A DNA stretch of 15,104 nucleotides from contig JANNKX010000237.1 of assembly GCA_031396505.1 (NCBI GenBank), positions 1 to 15,104 of the forward strand, read 5' to 3'. Under the pieces are notes generated by a model, which saw nothing but the letters and a program-made list of their open reading frames with translations, did not search any database and had not been told where the DNA came from. The DNA comes from JAAFHS01 sp031396505 (GTDB lineage Bacteria; Pseudomonadota; Alphaproteobacteria; Rhodobacterales; Rhodobacteraceae). This document shows, in pieces, positions 1 to 7,048 of the stretch. The position numbers and the translations under genes were made by a program. Each line of letters begins with the position of its first letter. Positions within the stretch are counted from its first letter, which is position 1.

Positions 1-8
1 CAGGGGGG

Positions 9-30
9 AAATTGACGGCTGTCAATTTTT
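9..30 (+). terminator. Hairpin with T-tract at left edge, possible terminator
   Basis: An 8-base inverted repeat (AAATTGAC at 9-16 and GTCAATTT at 21-28) encloses a GGCT loop and runs into a short T tract ending at 30. On the plus strand this resembles a small Rho-independent terminator, preceded by a run of six G. No plus-strand gene is visible because the window starts here, so the gene it would end is unknown. The same palindrome could instead be an operator. Positions 31-132 up to the end of the next gene hold T-rich sequence and no gene. Confidence 0.35.
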
Positions 31-132
31 GAGTATTCGTCATCAAATCAATATGTTGACTTTGTTTTTTTGGGTCATTTTAACACTTTTTTAACGTCTT
101 GCGGTCGAAAGGGCAGATGGGCAGATTGCCTA

Positions 133-771
133 TCATCCCCGTCCGTTCAGCCAGCCCACCAAGCGCACGGCGCGGCGCAGGACGGTCAGGGCAGCGCCGA
201 TCAGCACGATCCACAGCGCCCATGTCAGAATGCTGCCCGGTGTCAGTGGCAACCATGGCTCTATCACCGCCAGAAGGGCTGCCCCGGTCATCACCGCCAT
301 GCGGTGCGGTTTGGCCATCGGGCCGCTGAAATCGGACGGGGCACCTGTGGCGTGGCCCAATTCGCGGACATAGGCGGTGAACACCGCCATGCTGACTGCG
401 GCAAAGCCGAGGGCGGGGTGCGCGATGCCAAGGCCCGCGCCGCCGAGGATGAGGATATCGGCGACGCGGTCGGGGAATTCGTTCCAGAACGGGCCGGAGG
501 GTTCGCGTTTGCCCCCTTCCACCGCGACCATGCCATCCAGCAGGTTGCAGATCAGCCGGGCCTGACAAAAGGCGGCGGCGAGGATCAGCAAGGCCGCGCT
601 GGCCAATGCATTCGCATAGCCTGCGCCCCAGAACGCAGCCCCGGCCAGCAGGGCGGCAAACATCGAGGCGATGGAAATCTGGTTTGGCGTCACGGAACTG
701 CCCGCCAGTTTGCGGGCGGCGGCCTGCGCCCAGCCTGCGTTGCGGGTGGCGATCGGGCGGCGGTCGGTCAT
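133..771 (-). CDS. CDP-alcohol phosphatidyltransferase family membrane protein
   Basis: This 212-residue integral membrane enzyme is predicted to transfer a phosphatidyl group from a CDP-activated lipid to an alcohol. Family signature: the canonical spacing D-x2-D-G-x2-A-R-x8-G-x3-D-x3-D is matched exactly at residues 76-101, but the residues read N76, D79-G80, A83-V84, G93, N97 and D101. Two metal-site aspartates are therefore asparagine and the arginine is valine. Hydrophobic segments follow (about 105-125, 130-145 and 165-195). The start at 771 forms an ATGA overlap with the upstream cdsA-like gene; a longer in-frame reading exists but lies inside that gene. It is the third gene of a plsC-cdsA-transferase operon. 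From family knowledge, CdsA-like and CDP-alcohol transferase genes also sit together in the E. coli ynbA-ynbB pair. The alcohol substrate cannot be read from the sequence. Confidence 0.85.
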   Translation of the reverse strand: MTDRRPIATRNAGWAQAAARKLAGSSVTPNQISIASMFAALLAGAAFWGAGYANALASAALLILAAAFCQARLICNLLDGMVAVEGGKREPSGPFWNEFPDRVADILILGGAGLGIAHPALGFAAVSMAVFTAYVRELGHATGAPSDFSGPMAKPHRMAVMTGAALLAVIEPWLPLTPGSILTWALWIVLIGAALTVLRRAVRLVGWLNGRG

Positions 772-1712
772 ACGGTAGACCAGAAATAGCGGGTCAGGTG
801 GAAAAAGATCGGGGCCGAAAAGATGACCGAATCCAGCCGGTCGATGAAACCGCCGTGACCGGCGATCATCTGGCCCCAATCCTTGACGCCGCGATCACGT
901 TTGATCCCGCTCATCACCAGACCGCCGAAAAAGCCCATCAGCACGATCACCAGCGCCATGCCACCCGCCTGCACCGGCGTGAACGGCGTCAGGAACGACA
1001 GCGACGCGCCGATCAGAATTGCACTGAGCGCGCCGCCGATGAAACCTTCCCATGTCTTCGACGGCGACAGCGCAGGGGCGATCTTGTGACGGCCAAAGAG
1101 CTTGCCCCAGATGTACTGGCACACGTCGGACCCCTGCACCACCACCACCAGAAACGCAATCAGCAGCACGTTGCGCCCTTCAAACCCCGGAATTTCCAGC
1201 GACAGCAGGGCAGGCACATGGCTGACGCAGAACACGCAGACCATCAGGGCCCATTGCAATTCGGCAATCCGGCTGAGGAAACGCCCGGTATCGCCGCGCA
1301 GTGACACAACGATGGGCAGCAGCAGGAAGGCATAGACCGGGATGAAGATCGAATAGAACCCATACCATTCGGTCCACACCAGCCAGTATTGCAGCGGGAT
1401 CACCACAAAGAACGCGGCGACAAGGCCCATGTGATCGGCGCGGCGCGTATCGGTCAGCGTCACGAATTCGCGCAACGCGGCAAAGGAGCAGAACGCAAAC
1501 AGCACGCAAGCGCCCGCCTTGCCGAAGGTCAGCGCCATGCCCATCATGATGACCATCACCCACCACGCCTTGATCCGCGCATTCAGATTGTCGATCACCG
1601 GATCAGCAGCACCACGCACCTGTGCGAGCACCGCGCCGACGACGCTGGCGGTGATCAGAACACCGCCCAGACCCAACAGCAGTTTCCACAGATCGGCGTG
1701 CATCGGCGTCAT
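768..1712 (-). CDS. CdsA-like phosphatidate cytidylyltransferase
   Basis: This 314-residue protein is predicted to make CDP-diacylglycerol from phosphatidate and CTP in the inner membrane. The C-terminal CdsA signature is complete at residues 268-295: S-G-I-K-R-D, then V-K-D, then G-H-G-G-F-I-D-R-L-D. Multiple hydrophobic segments precede it. The upstream SPSKTWEG stretch is also typical of the family. It overlaps the acyltransferase gene before it (start 1712, stop there 1709) and the transferase gene after it (stop 768, start there 771), both by ATGA, so translation is probably coupled. The length and the linkage to a CDP-alcohol transferase resemble a YnbB-like paralogue rather than the housekeeping cdsA, which usually sits beside frr, uppS and dxr. 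An alternative start lies three codons in. Activity is inferred from the motif; the in vivo role is not known. Confidence 0.9.
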   Translation of the reverse strand: MTPMHADLWKLLLGLGGVLITASVVGAVLAQVRGAADPVIDNLNARIKAWWVMVIMMGMALTFGKAGACVLFAFCSFAALREFVTLTDTRRADHMGLVAAFFVVIPLQYWLVWTEWYGFYSIFIPVYAFLLLPIVVSLRGDTGRFLSRIAELQWALMVCVFCVSHVPALLSLEIPGFEGRNVLLIAFLVVVVQGSDVCQYIWGKLFGRHKIAPALSPSKTWEGFIGGALSAILIGASLSFLTPFTPVQAGGMALVIVLMGFFGGLVMSGIKRDRGVKDWGQMIAGHGGFIDRLDSVIFSAPIFFHLTRYFWSTV

Positions 1713-2440
1713 GTAGGGACCCGTTCGGCGGGGGCTGTCGCCCGCAAGGCAGCCTCGGCGCGGGCGAGAAACGGTTCTTTCGCCTCGCCATCCGCGATGT
1801 GCAGGGGGGTGCCGAAGGTGACGGTGCAGATCAAGGGAATGGGGATCACCTCGCCCTTGGGCATCACGCGGTTCAGGTTGGCAATCCAGACGGGGACCAG
1901 ATCAATCTGGGGGCGCTGGCGGGCAAAGTGGTAAAGGCCGGTCTTGAAGGGCAGCAGGGTTTCGGGGGTCATGTTGCGCTGACCTTCGGGGAATACGATC
2001 AGCGAGGCACCCGCATCGGCGGCGGTGATCATCTGGGCGACGGGGTCTTCGGTGCGGGCTTCGGGGCGGCGGTCGATCAGCACAGCATTGAACACATCGC
2101 GTCCGATAAAGGCACGCAAGCGCGAGGTCAGCCAGTATTCCTGTGCGGCCACCGGGCGGGTCATGCTGCGCATGTAGGGCGGCAGCACGGTCCAGATCAG
2201 GACGAAATCACCGTTGCTGGTGTGGTTCGCGAAATAGACGCGCTGGCGGGGTTCGGGGGCGCAACCGGCCCATGTGGCCTGCACGGCGGTGACCGCGCGC
2301 GCAAACAGCCCGATGGCAGTGCCTGTGGCATTGGCGGCAAGGCGGCGGGCGAATGCGGGGATCAGGATGAACCTATGCGAAGCGTGACGTTTGGGTGACA
2401 ATGACGCTGTGCGGGGATTGCAGCAAGGTGCGATTTTCAT
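1709..2440 (-). CDS. PlsC-like 1-acylglycerol-phosphate acyltransferase
   Basis: This protein of about 243 residues belongs to the lysophosphatidate acyltransferase family. It is predicted to acylate the sn-2 position of a lysophospholipid at the inner membrane. With the ATG at 2440 as residue 1, the catalytic H-x4-D block is NHTSNGD (H73, D78), and the glycerol-phosphate-binding block is FPEGQRN (E152, G153), where T is more usual than Q. It is the first gene of the operon and ends in an ATGA overlap with the cdsA-like gene. The start is uncertain: the 2440 ATG has no ribosome binding site, and its first 20-25 residues do not resemble the family. Good similarity begins near RFILIPAF. A well-placed GAGGTG lies upstream but serves an ATG in a different frame (see the small reading frame at 2373-2456). 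Confidence 0.8.
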   Translation of the reverse strand: MKIAPCCNPRTASLSPKRHASHRFILIPAFARRLAANATGTAIGLFARAVTAVQATWAGCAPEPRQRVYFANHTSNGDFVLIWTVLPPYMRSMTRPVAAQEYWLTSRLRAFIGRDVFNAVLIDRRPEARTEDPVAQMITAADAGASLIVFPEGQRNMTPETLLPFKTGLYHFARQRPQIDLVPVWIANLNRVMPKGEVIPIPLICTVTFGTPLHIADGEAKEPFLARAEAALRATAPAERVPT

Positions 2441-2456
2441 ACCGCGCGCGGTGCAT
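2373..2456 (-). other. Possible 27-codon leader reading frame overlapping plsC-like start
   Basis: An ATG at 2456 is preceded six bases upstream by GAGGTG (minus strand, 2468-2463), the only good ribosome binding site near the plsC-like gene. The frame runs 27 codons and stops with TAG at 2375-2373, inside the proposed acyltransferase gene and shortly before the region where family similarity begins. It could be a leader peptide controlling acyltransferase translation, the true N-terminus separated by a frameshift, or chance. Nothing in the peptide is recognised. Confidence 0.25.
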
Positions 2457-2771
2457 GGGTGACACCTCGGCAAAGCCGCGTGACATGCGGCGCGTTCATC
2501 AAGGGTTTTGCAGCGTCGAGGTGAACGGCGTTGCCCCGGCGCGTTGATTGCGCCGGATTGATGGGGCATCAACGGCGGATCTGCGCGGCCACACCGGCGA
2601 TGATTTTGTCAGGCGGGGCGGTGTGGTCAGCACCTGTGGGATCATCGCCTTCGGCGTTCGGCAGTGCGGGCATTGGATCGATGCATCATCATCGTGTCGC
2701 GCCACAACGGCCACGTGGCACAGATGGCCGTGCATCAGGCACGCATTCATGCACCGCAATCTTTCCGGGTC
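2441..2771. other. Intergenic region without a convincing gene
   Basis: This stretch lies between the stop of tctA and the proposed start of the plsC-like gene, both on the minus strand. Short open frames cross it on both strands, but none has a family resemblance or good start signals. It contains a perfect 7-base hairpin, CCGGCGC (2536-2542) and GCGCCGG (2550-2556), with a 7-base loop. A competing outer pair is TGCCCC (2532-2537) and GGGGCA (2563-2568). No T tract follows on either strand, so it is not a classical terminator. The plsC operon promoter must lie here but I could not place it. Confidence 0.5.
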
Positions 2772-4286
2772 CTAATCCTCTTCGCCCGCGATCTGCGCCA
2801 AAATCTTGCCCTTGCCGCGCAACCGCAGCACCAAAGGCACGACGAAGGCGATGGCCGCCAGCAACAAGATCCCCGCTGCCACGGGCGTTGAAATCAGCGT
2901 CGTCCAGTCACCTTGGGCAATCGATAATGCGCGGCGTAGCTGTTGTTCGGCCATCGGGCCGAGGATCAGCCCCACCACGACGGGCGCAATCGGGTAGCCG
3001 TGCAGGCGCATCAGGTAGCCCATGATGCCAAAGATCATCAGCATGCCAAGCTCGACCGGCGACGGATTGACGCCAATGGTGCCCAACGTGGCAAAAAGCA
3101 GGATGCCTGCGTAAAGCCAGGGGCGCGGGATGCTGAGAAGTTTCACCCAAAGCCGGATAAGCGGCAGGTTCAGCACCAGAAGCATCACATTGGCGATCAA
3201 AAGGCTGGCAATCAGCCCCCAGACCAGTTGCGGCGATGTGGCGAACAACAGGGGTCCCGGCTGCAGGCCAAACTGCTGAAAGCCCGCGAGCATGATCGCC
3301 GCCGTCGCCGTCGTTGGCAGGCCCAGCGTCAAGAGCGGCACCAGCGTGCCTGCGGCGGCGGCGTTGTTTGCCGCCTCCGGTCCGGCGACGCCCTCTATCG
3401 CGCCGTGGCCAAATTCCTGCGGGTATCTGGAGAACCGCTTTTCTGCGCCATAGCTGAGGAAACTTGCGATATCTGCCCCACCGGCAGGCATCGCGCCGAT
3501 TGGAAAGCCGATGGCCGTGCCACGCAGCCACGCCCGCCATGACCGCGACCAATCCTGCCCCGTCATGCGGACCGAACCTTTGATTTCATGCACTTTATCG
3601 ACACGCAGACCTTGGGCCGCGACAAACAGCGCCTCGCCTACGGCGAACATCGCCACGGCAAGGGTGGTCACCTCAATCCCGTCGAGCAATTGCGGCACGC
3701 CAAACGACAGACGCGCCTGACCGGTCAGGCCATCGATCCCGACCAGCGCGAGAGCGAGGCCAACGAATAAAGAGGTCAGCCCTTTGAGCGCGGAATCGCC
3801 AAAGGCGGCCGAGACGGTGACGAATGCCAGCACCATCAGGGCGAAATATTCGCGGGGGCCAAAAACAAGTGCCAGTTTCACCACATGGGGTGCGAGGAAT
3901 GCCAGCGCGAGGGTCGCCAGCAGCCCCGCGACGAAAGAACCGATCGCAGCGGTCGCCAGTGCAGGTCCGCCCCGACCCGCGCGGGCCATCTTGTTGCCTT
4001 CAAGTGCTGTGACGATCGAGGCACTTTCCCCCGGTGTGTTCAGCAAGATCGACGTGGTCGACCCGCCATACATGGCACCGTAATAGATGCCCGCAAACAT
4101 GATCAGCGACCCGGCAGGATCGAGCCCGTAGGTGACCGGCAACAACAAGGCCACGGTCAATGCGGGGCCGATGCCCGGCAACACACCGACAGCGGTGCCA
4201 AGAACGACGCCAATCACGGCATAAAGCAGGATCACCGGGTCAAGCGCCACGGAAAGACCCTGCAAAAGCAGTTCAAACGTGCCCAT
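2772..4286 (-). CDS. tctA: Tripartite tricarboxylate transporter, large membrane subunit TctA
   Basis: This 504-residue protein is the 12-helix subunit that forms the translocation path of a TctABC secondary transporter. The conserved family block appears near residues 67-90, with GIYYGAMYGGSTTSILLNTP followed by GE. A second conserved glycine-rich region (FPIGAMPAGGADIASFLSYG) lies near residue 260. Length matches the family. The gene starts one base after the tctB stop and is the last gene of the operon. TctA depends on TctC for substrate delivery, and uptake is driven by an ion gradient rather than ATP. The carried substrate (citrate, another tricarboxylate, or a different organic acid) cannot be read from TctA. 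The C-terminus is charged and cytoplasmic-looking. Confidence 0.96.
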   Translation of the reverse strand: MGTFELLLQGLSVALDPVILLYAVIGVVLGTAVGVLPGIGPALTVALLLPVTYGLDPAGSLIMFAGIYYGAMYGGSTTSILLNTPGESASIVTALEGNKMARAGRGGPALATAAIGSFVAGLLATLALAFLAPHVVKLALVFGPREYFALMVLAFVTVSAAFGDSALKGLTSLFVGLALALVGIDGLTGQARLSFGVPQLLDGIEVTTLAVAMFAVGEALFVAAQGLRVDKVHEIKGSVRMTGQDWSRSWRAWLRGTAIGFPIGAMPAGGADIASFLSYGAEKRFSRYPQEFGHGAIEGVAGPEAANNAAAAGTLVPLLTLGLPTTATAAIMLAGFQQFGLQPGPLLFATSPQLVWGLIASLLIANVMLLVLNLPLIRLWVKLLSIPRPWLYAGILLFATLGTIGVNPSPVELGMLMIFGIMGYLMRLHGYPIAPVVVGLILGPMAEQQLRRALSIAQGDWTTLISTPVAAGILLLAAIAFVVPLVLRLRGKGKILAQIAGEED

Positions 4287-4287
4287 C

Positions 4288-4779
4288 TCAGCCCCCGAAG
4301 ATCAGGTTTTCCAGCAGGCCCGCCGGCAGGTTCAGGCGCAAAAGCTGGTCAAACAGGCCATAGACCACAAAGGCAAAGCCAATGCCGATAAGCAGCGTCA
4401 GCACCAGATTACGCTTGCCAAAGGCGGCGGCCGTGCAGGCAAATAGCAGACCTGAAGCCACAGAAAACCCAAGTGGTTTCAGAAGGAAGAGTTGCAGTGC
4501 CAGACCCGTGATGATCAGCAGGACCGGAACCAGCATCTGTTGGTCGTGTGGCTGGGCGCTGTGGCGCAGGCCGGTGACGATGTGGCCAATCGCGAGGGCC
4601 ACAAGCCCCCAACCGACGAATTTCGGCATGCCACCGGACCCGATGCCTGCATATCCACCCTTGTCGGGAATGATGCTGCCTTGCCAGATCAGCAGCGCAC
4701 CCAAAGCGGCCAGTCCGGCCGCGACAATGAACGCCGCCCCGACGGGGCGGCGTCCGGTTTCGCCAGAAACCTGGTTCAT
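4288..4779 (-). CDS. tctB: Tripartite tricarboxylate transporter, small membrane subunit TctB
   Basis: This 163-residue, poorly conserved membrane protein has four hydrophobic segments: about residues 15-33, 55-70, 84-122 (a long or paired segment) and 128-150. That is the usual layout of TctB, the small subunit that partners TctA. Identification rests on size, topology and position between tctC and tctA more than on motifs. Its start at 4779 overlaps the tctC stop by four bases (ATGA), and its stop is one base before tctA, so the three subunits are co-translated. Confidence 0.9.
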   Translation of the reverse strand: MNQVSGETGRRPVGAAFIVAAGLAALGALLIWQGSIIPDKGGYAGIGSGGMPKFVGWGLVALAIGHIVTGLRHSAQPHDQQMLVPVLLIITGLALQLFLLKPLGFSVASGLLFACTAAAFGKRNLVLTLLIGIGFAFVVYGLFDQLLRLNLPAGLLENLIFGG

Positions 4780-5720
4780 TTCACCAGACCGATGTCCTTG
4801 AGGACAGCAGAGGTGGCTTCGATTTCCAAGGCGAGCTGTGCGTCGAAATCGGCACCAGACAGGTAGGTGTTGGCCCAGCCCTTGGTTTCCAGCGCCGTCT
4901 TCCAGCCGGCAGATTTCACCAACGTGTCGATATCCGCCATCACTGCGGCCTTTTGTTCATCCGACAGGCCCGGTGCGGCGGCAACCATGCGCCAGTTCTG
5001 CACGTTCACGTCATAGCCCGATTCCATCAGCGTCGGCGCATCCGTGCCTGCCCATTTCTCGGCCGTGGACACAGCCAGCATCCGCATGGTGCCTGCCTCG
5101 ACCTGCGGCAGGAATTCACCGACACCGGAAATGCCCACGGTCACCTGATTGCCGAGGATCGCGGCCAAAGCCTCGCCGCCGCCTGCAAAAGCGACATAGT
5201 TGATCTTGGTGGGATCAATGCCTGCCGCCTTGGCCAAAAGGCCCACGGTGATATGGTCGACACCGCCCGCCGAACCGCCAGCCCATGAAACCGCCCCCGG
5301 ATCGGCCTTCATCATTTCGACCAGTTCGTTGATGTTCTGGATGGGCGAAGACGCCGAAACCGCAATGCCTACGGCCTCTCCGGTCAGCCGCGCAATCGGC
5401 GTGACATCGGCCAAGGACACGGGTGATTCGTTCGTCAGGATCGCGCCGACCATCACATAGCCGCCGACGATCAGCTGGCTGGAATCGCCCGAAGCGGTCG
5501 AGGCGAACTGCGCAAGACCAACGGTGCCGCCTGCGCCAGGAACGTTTTGCACTTGCACCGCGCCAGAGATTCCTTCGGCCTGCATCACCTCTTGCATGGT
5601 GCGCGCGGTGCTGTCCCAACCGCCGCCCGGGGCCGCCGGTGCCATGATCGTGTAATCTTCGGCAAACGCCGGTGCCGCCAACGCAACGGCAAAGACTGCG
5701 CCCAAAAGCGTGTGTTTCAT
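4776..5720 (-). CDS. tctC: Tripartite tricarboxylate transporter, periplasmic binding protein TctC
   Basis: This 314-residue periplasmic receptor of the TctABC system captures an organic acid and delivers it to TctAB. It has a clear signal peptide (about residues 1-20, ending AFA before EDY) followed by the family's N-terminal strand and PGGGWD motif, then QNVPGAGG. The family's substrate-loop region appears as AGGSAGGVDH near residues 158-167. Length is normal. A strong GGGAGGAG ribosome binding site (minus strand, 5734-5727) precedes the ATG at 5720. It is the first of three overlapping transporter genes. The 107-base gap from the upstream binding protein gene carries several palindromes and may hold its own promoter. 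Substrate specificity is not decided by the sequence. Confidence 0.95.
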   Translation of the reverse strand: MKHTLLGAVFAVALAAPAFAEDYTIMAPAAPGGGWDSTARTMQEVMQAEGISGAVQVQNVPGAGGTVGLAQFASTASGDSSQLIVGGYVMVGAILTNESPVSLADVTPIARLTGEAVGIAVSASSPIQNINELVEMMKADPGAVSWAGGSAGGVDHITVGLLAKAAGIDPTKINYVAFAGGGEALAAILGNQVTVGISGVGEFLPQVEAGTMRMLAVSTAEKWAGTDAPTLMESGYDVNVQNWRMVAAAPGLSDEQKAAVMADIDTLVKSAGWKTALETKGWANTYLSGADFDAQLALEIEATSAVLKDIGLVK

Positions 5721-5831
5721 TGTGATCTCCTCCCAAGGCGCATGTGCGCCAGATTATTGCGGGGCGCACCTCCTCGTGCGGACCCCTGCGCAGACCAAAG
5801 CACAAAAACCTGTCAACTGACTGACAGTCAG
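5721..5831 (-). promoter_or_regulatory. tctC leader: candidate promoter and three palindromes
   Basis: The minus strand contains a perfect TTGACA (5816-5811), a possible -35 box, although no good -10 follows at 17 bases. Three inverted repeats are seen. CTGACTG/CAGTCAG (5817-5831) has one central base and overlaps the stop of the upstream gene. GGGG-CGCAC/GTGCG-CCCC (5761-5786) has a two-base bulge on one side. GGCGCA/TGCGCC (5737-5750) lies just before the ribosome binding site. They are candidates for binding by the adjacent TctD-like regulator or for leader RNA structure. A weak AATAAT-like sequence near 5755 is an alternative -10. Confidence 0.45.
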
Positions 5832-6874
5832 TCCGGGAGTGCCAAAGCATCCCGCCATTTGCGGATCATGCCGCGCCGCTTGGCTTGATCCAGATAGACC
5901 AAGAGGCCCGGACTGACCGGCACCGGGCGCAACGCGGCTGCAGTGTCGGCATCGTTCAGGCCAAGGCTGACGGCTGGGAGGCGCAACCGGTCGGCCAGAA
6001 GTCTTTGCCCGTCGGCACCGGCCAGAAAATCAAGGAACGCGGCACCAAGATCGGGCGAGGCCGCCGCGCGCGGCACGAGGCCAACACGCGACACCACCAC
6101 CGTGAAATCCGAAAACTGCACAAGCCCGAGGTCGGGGTGCAGCCTGCTTTGATCGGCTGCGTAGGACCCAAGGATGTTGTAGCCCAGCACCAGCCGCCCG
6201 TCGGCCACCCGGTCGATGATTTCTTGACTGGTGGCAAAGGTCTGCAGCCCGGTTGCGGCCATTGCGCGCAAGAGCGTCCAGATATCGGCAAAATGTTCGG
6301 CATCGCGGGCGAGGTAGAGGTATCCCACCGCCGAGCGTTCGATGTCATAGGTGCCGATCCGCCCGCGCATATCCAACGGGGCCTGACGCAGCCATTCGAT
6401 CAGGTGCAACCGCGACAGTGGAGGGCCATCGGGGAAACTGGGCTTGTGGTAAACCAGCACGGCGGGTTCGAAGGTCAGCGCGAAGGCGGTGTCGCGCCAG
6501 TTCGCCCAACTTGGCCAGTCGGCGCCGATCTTGACGGGTTGCGCATAGCCGTCATTGGCCAGTTTCATCTGCTGGTCCATCGCGGACGAGAATACGAAAT
6601 CCGCCGTCGCCTGCCCCGCATCGGTTTCCGCGACCACCCGCTGCGCGATTTCGGTGGCCAAGAGGTCTTCATACTTCACCGCAATACCGGGGCTTTGCGC
6701 CTGAAACGCCTCGATCATCGGGCGCACCAGCCGTGTGTCCAGCGTCGAGTAAATGACCAGCCGCCCCACTTCACCGTCAACGGCAAACAGCACCACCTCG
6801 CCCCGCGCCGCAGAGGCGAGGCCAAGGGTCGCCAGCAAGATGACGAGCGCGCGCATCCCCAAACCTTGCCGCAT
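5828..6874 (-). CDS. Periplasmic substrate-binding protein, possible kinase co-receptor
   Basis: This 348-residue exported protein resembles ABC-type extracellular solute-binding proteins (iron/polyamine/phosphoglycerate-regulator-like fold), not the TctC/Bug family. It has a signal peptide at about residues 1-25, then a VIYSTLDTRLVRPMIEAF start of lobe 1 and a DFVFSSAMDQQMKLANDGYA stretch typical of such proteins. I chose the ATG at 6874 because GAGG lies five bases upstream and the signal peptide starts directly; a further ATG six codons in is also possible. No ABC permease or ATPase lies nearby. The neighbours are tctCBA downstream on the same strand and a TctD/TctE-like pair divergent. 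Known parallels include PgtC, which acts with the PgtA/PgtB two-component pair. I infer a ligand-sensing role, with transport as the alternative. Confidence 0.85.
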   Translation of the reverse strand: MRQGLGMRALVILLATLGLASAARGEVVLFAVDGEVGRLVIYSTLDTRLVRPMIEAFQAQSPGIAVKYEDLLATEIAQRVVAETDAGQATADFVFSSAMDQQMKLANDGYAQPVKIGADWPSWANWRDTAFALTFEPAVLVYHKPSFPDGPPLSRLHLIEWLRQAPLDMRGRIGTYDIERSAVGYLYLARDAEHFADIWTLLRAMAATGLQTFATSQEIIDRVADGRLVLGYNILGSYAADQSRLHPDLGLVQFSDFTVVVSRVGLVPRAAASPDLGAAFLDFLAGADGQRLLADRLRLPAVSLGLNDADTAAALRPVPVSPGLLVYLDQAKRRGMIRKWRDALALPD

Positions 6875-6920
6875 CCGTCCCTCGTTCACAACCGACCTGT
6901 TTGGCTTTAGTCTGTCACCG

Positions 6921-7030
6921 TGGAGCGTGTTGCGTCTGATCGGGTTCATCCGATCGGATGCACGACGCAACAGTCACAGGTGGTTCTTGTCTTGGATCGC
7001 CCCCAATCTGAATGAGATTGCGGGCGATCC
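6921..7030 (+). repeat. 110-base two-hairpin element, copy A
   Basis: This is the first of two related 110-base elements. Hairpin 1 pairs TGTTGCGTC (6928-6936) with GACGCAACA (6964-6972), with an inner stem GATCGG (6938-6943) and CCGATC (6950-6955). A linker follows (CACAGGTGGTTC at 6975-6986, then TGTCTTGG). Hairpin 2 spans 6994-7030: GGATCGCCC pairs with GGGCGATCC around one C-C mismatch, with inner CAATCT (7004-7009) and AGATTG (7015-7020) and a 5-base loop. It sits between the divergent binding protein and response regulator genes, ending about seven bases before the regulator's AGGG ribosome binding site. It could be a structured leader RNA, a palindromic repeat or a regulator-binding region. 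Confidence 0.8.
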
Positions 7031-7048
7031 GCTTTCCAGGGTGACCCA

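Noticed and set aside
70..789. Long open frame on the plus strand, 239 codons
   Set aside because: It lies opposite the CDP-alcohol transferase, which has a full family signature; the plus-strand product is low-complexity R/G/A/H-rich and matches nothing I know.
2499..2759. 86-codon minus-strand open frame in the gene-free stretch
   Set aside because: No ribosome binding site, no recognisable domain, unusual composition, and a competing plus-strand frame of the same length.
5885..6910. 341-codon plus-strand open frame
   Set aside because: It is antisense to the periplasmic binding protein, which has a signal peptide and family features. High G+C keeps the opposite frame open.
6975..7030. 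Short peptide similarity between the two repeat copies (HRWF-SWI-NL-I-GDP in one frame, also open on the other strand)
   Set aside because: The shared peptide follows from shared DNA. Differences keep base pairing rather than favouring silent codon changes, and no start or ribosome binding site is shared, so a coding explanation is weaker than a structural one.
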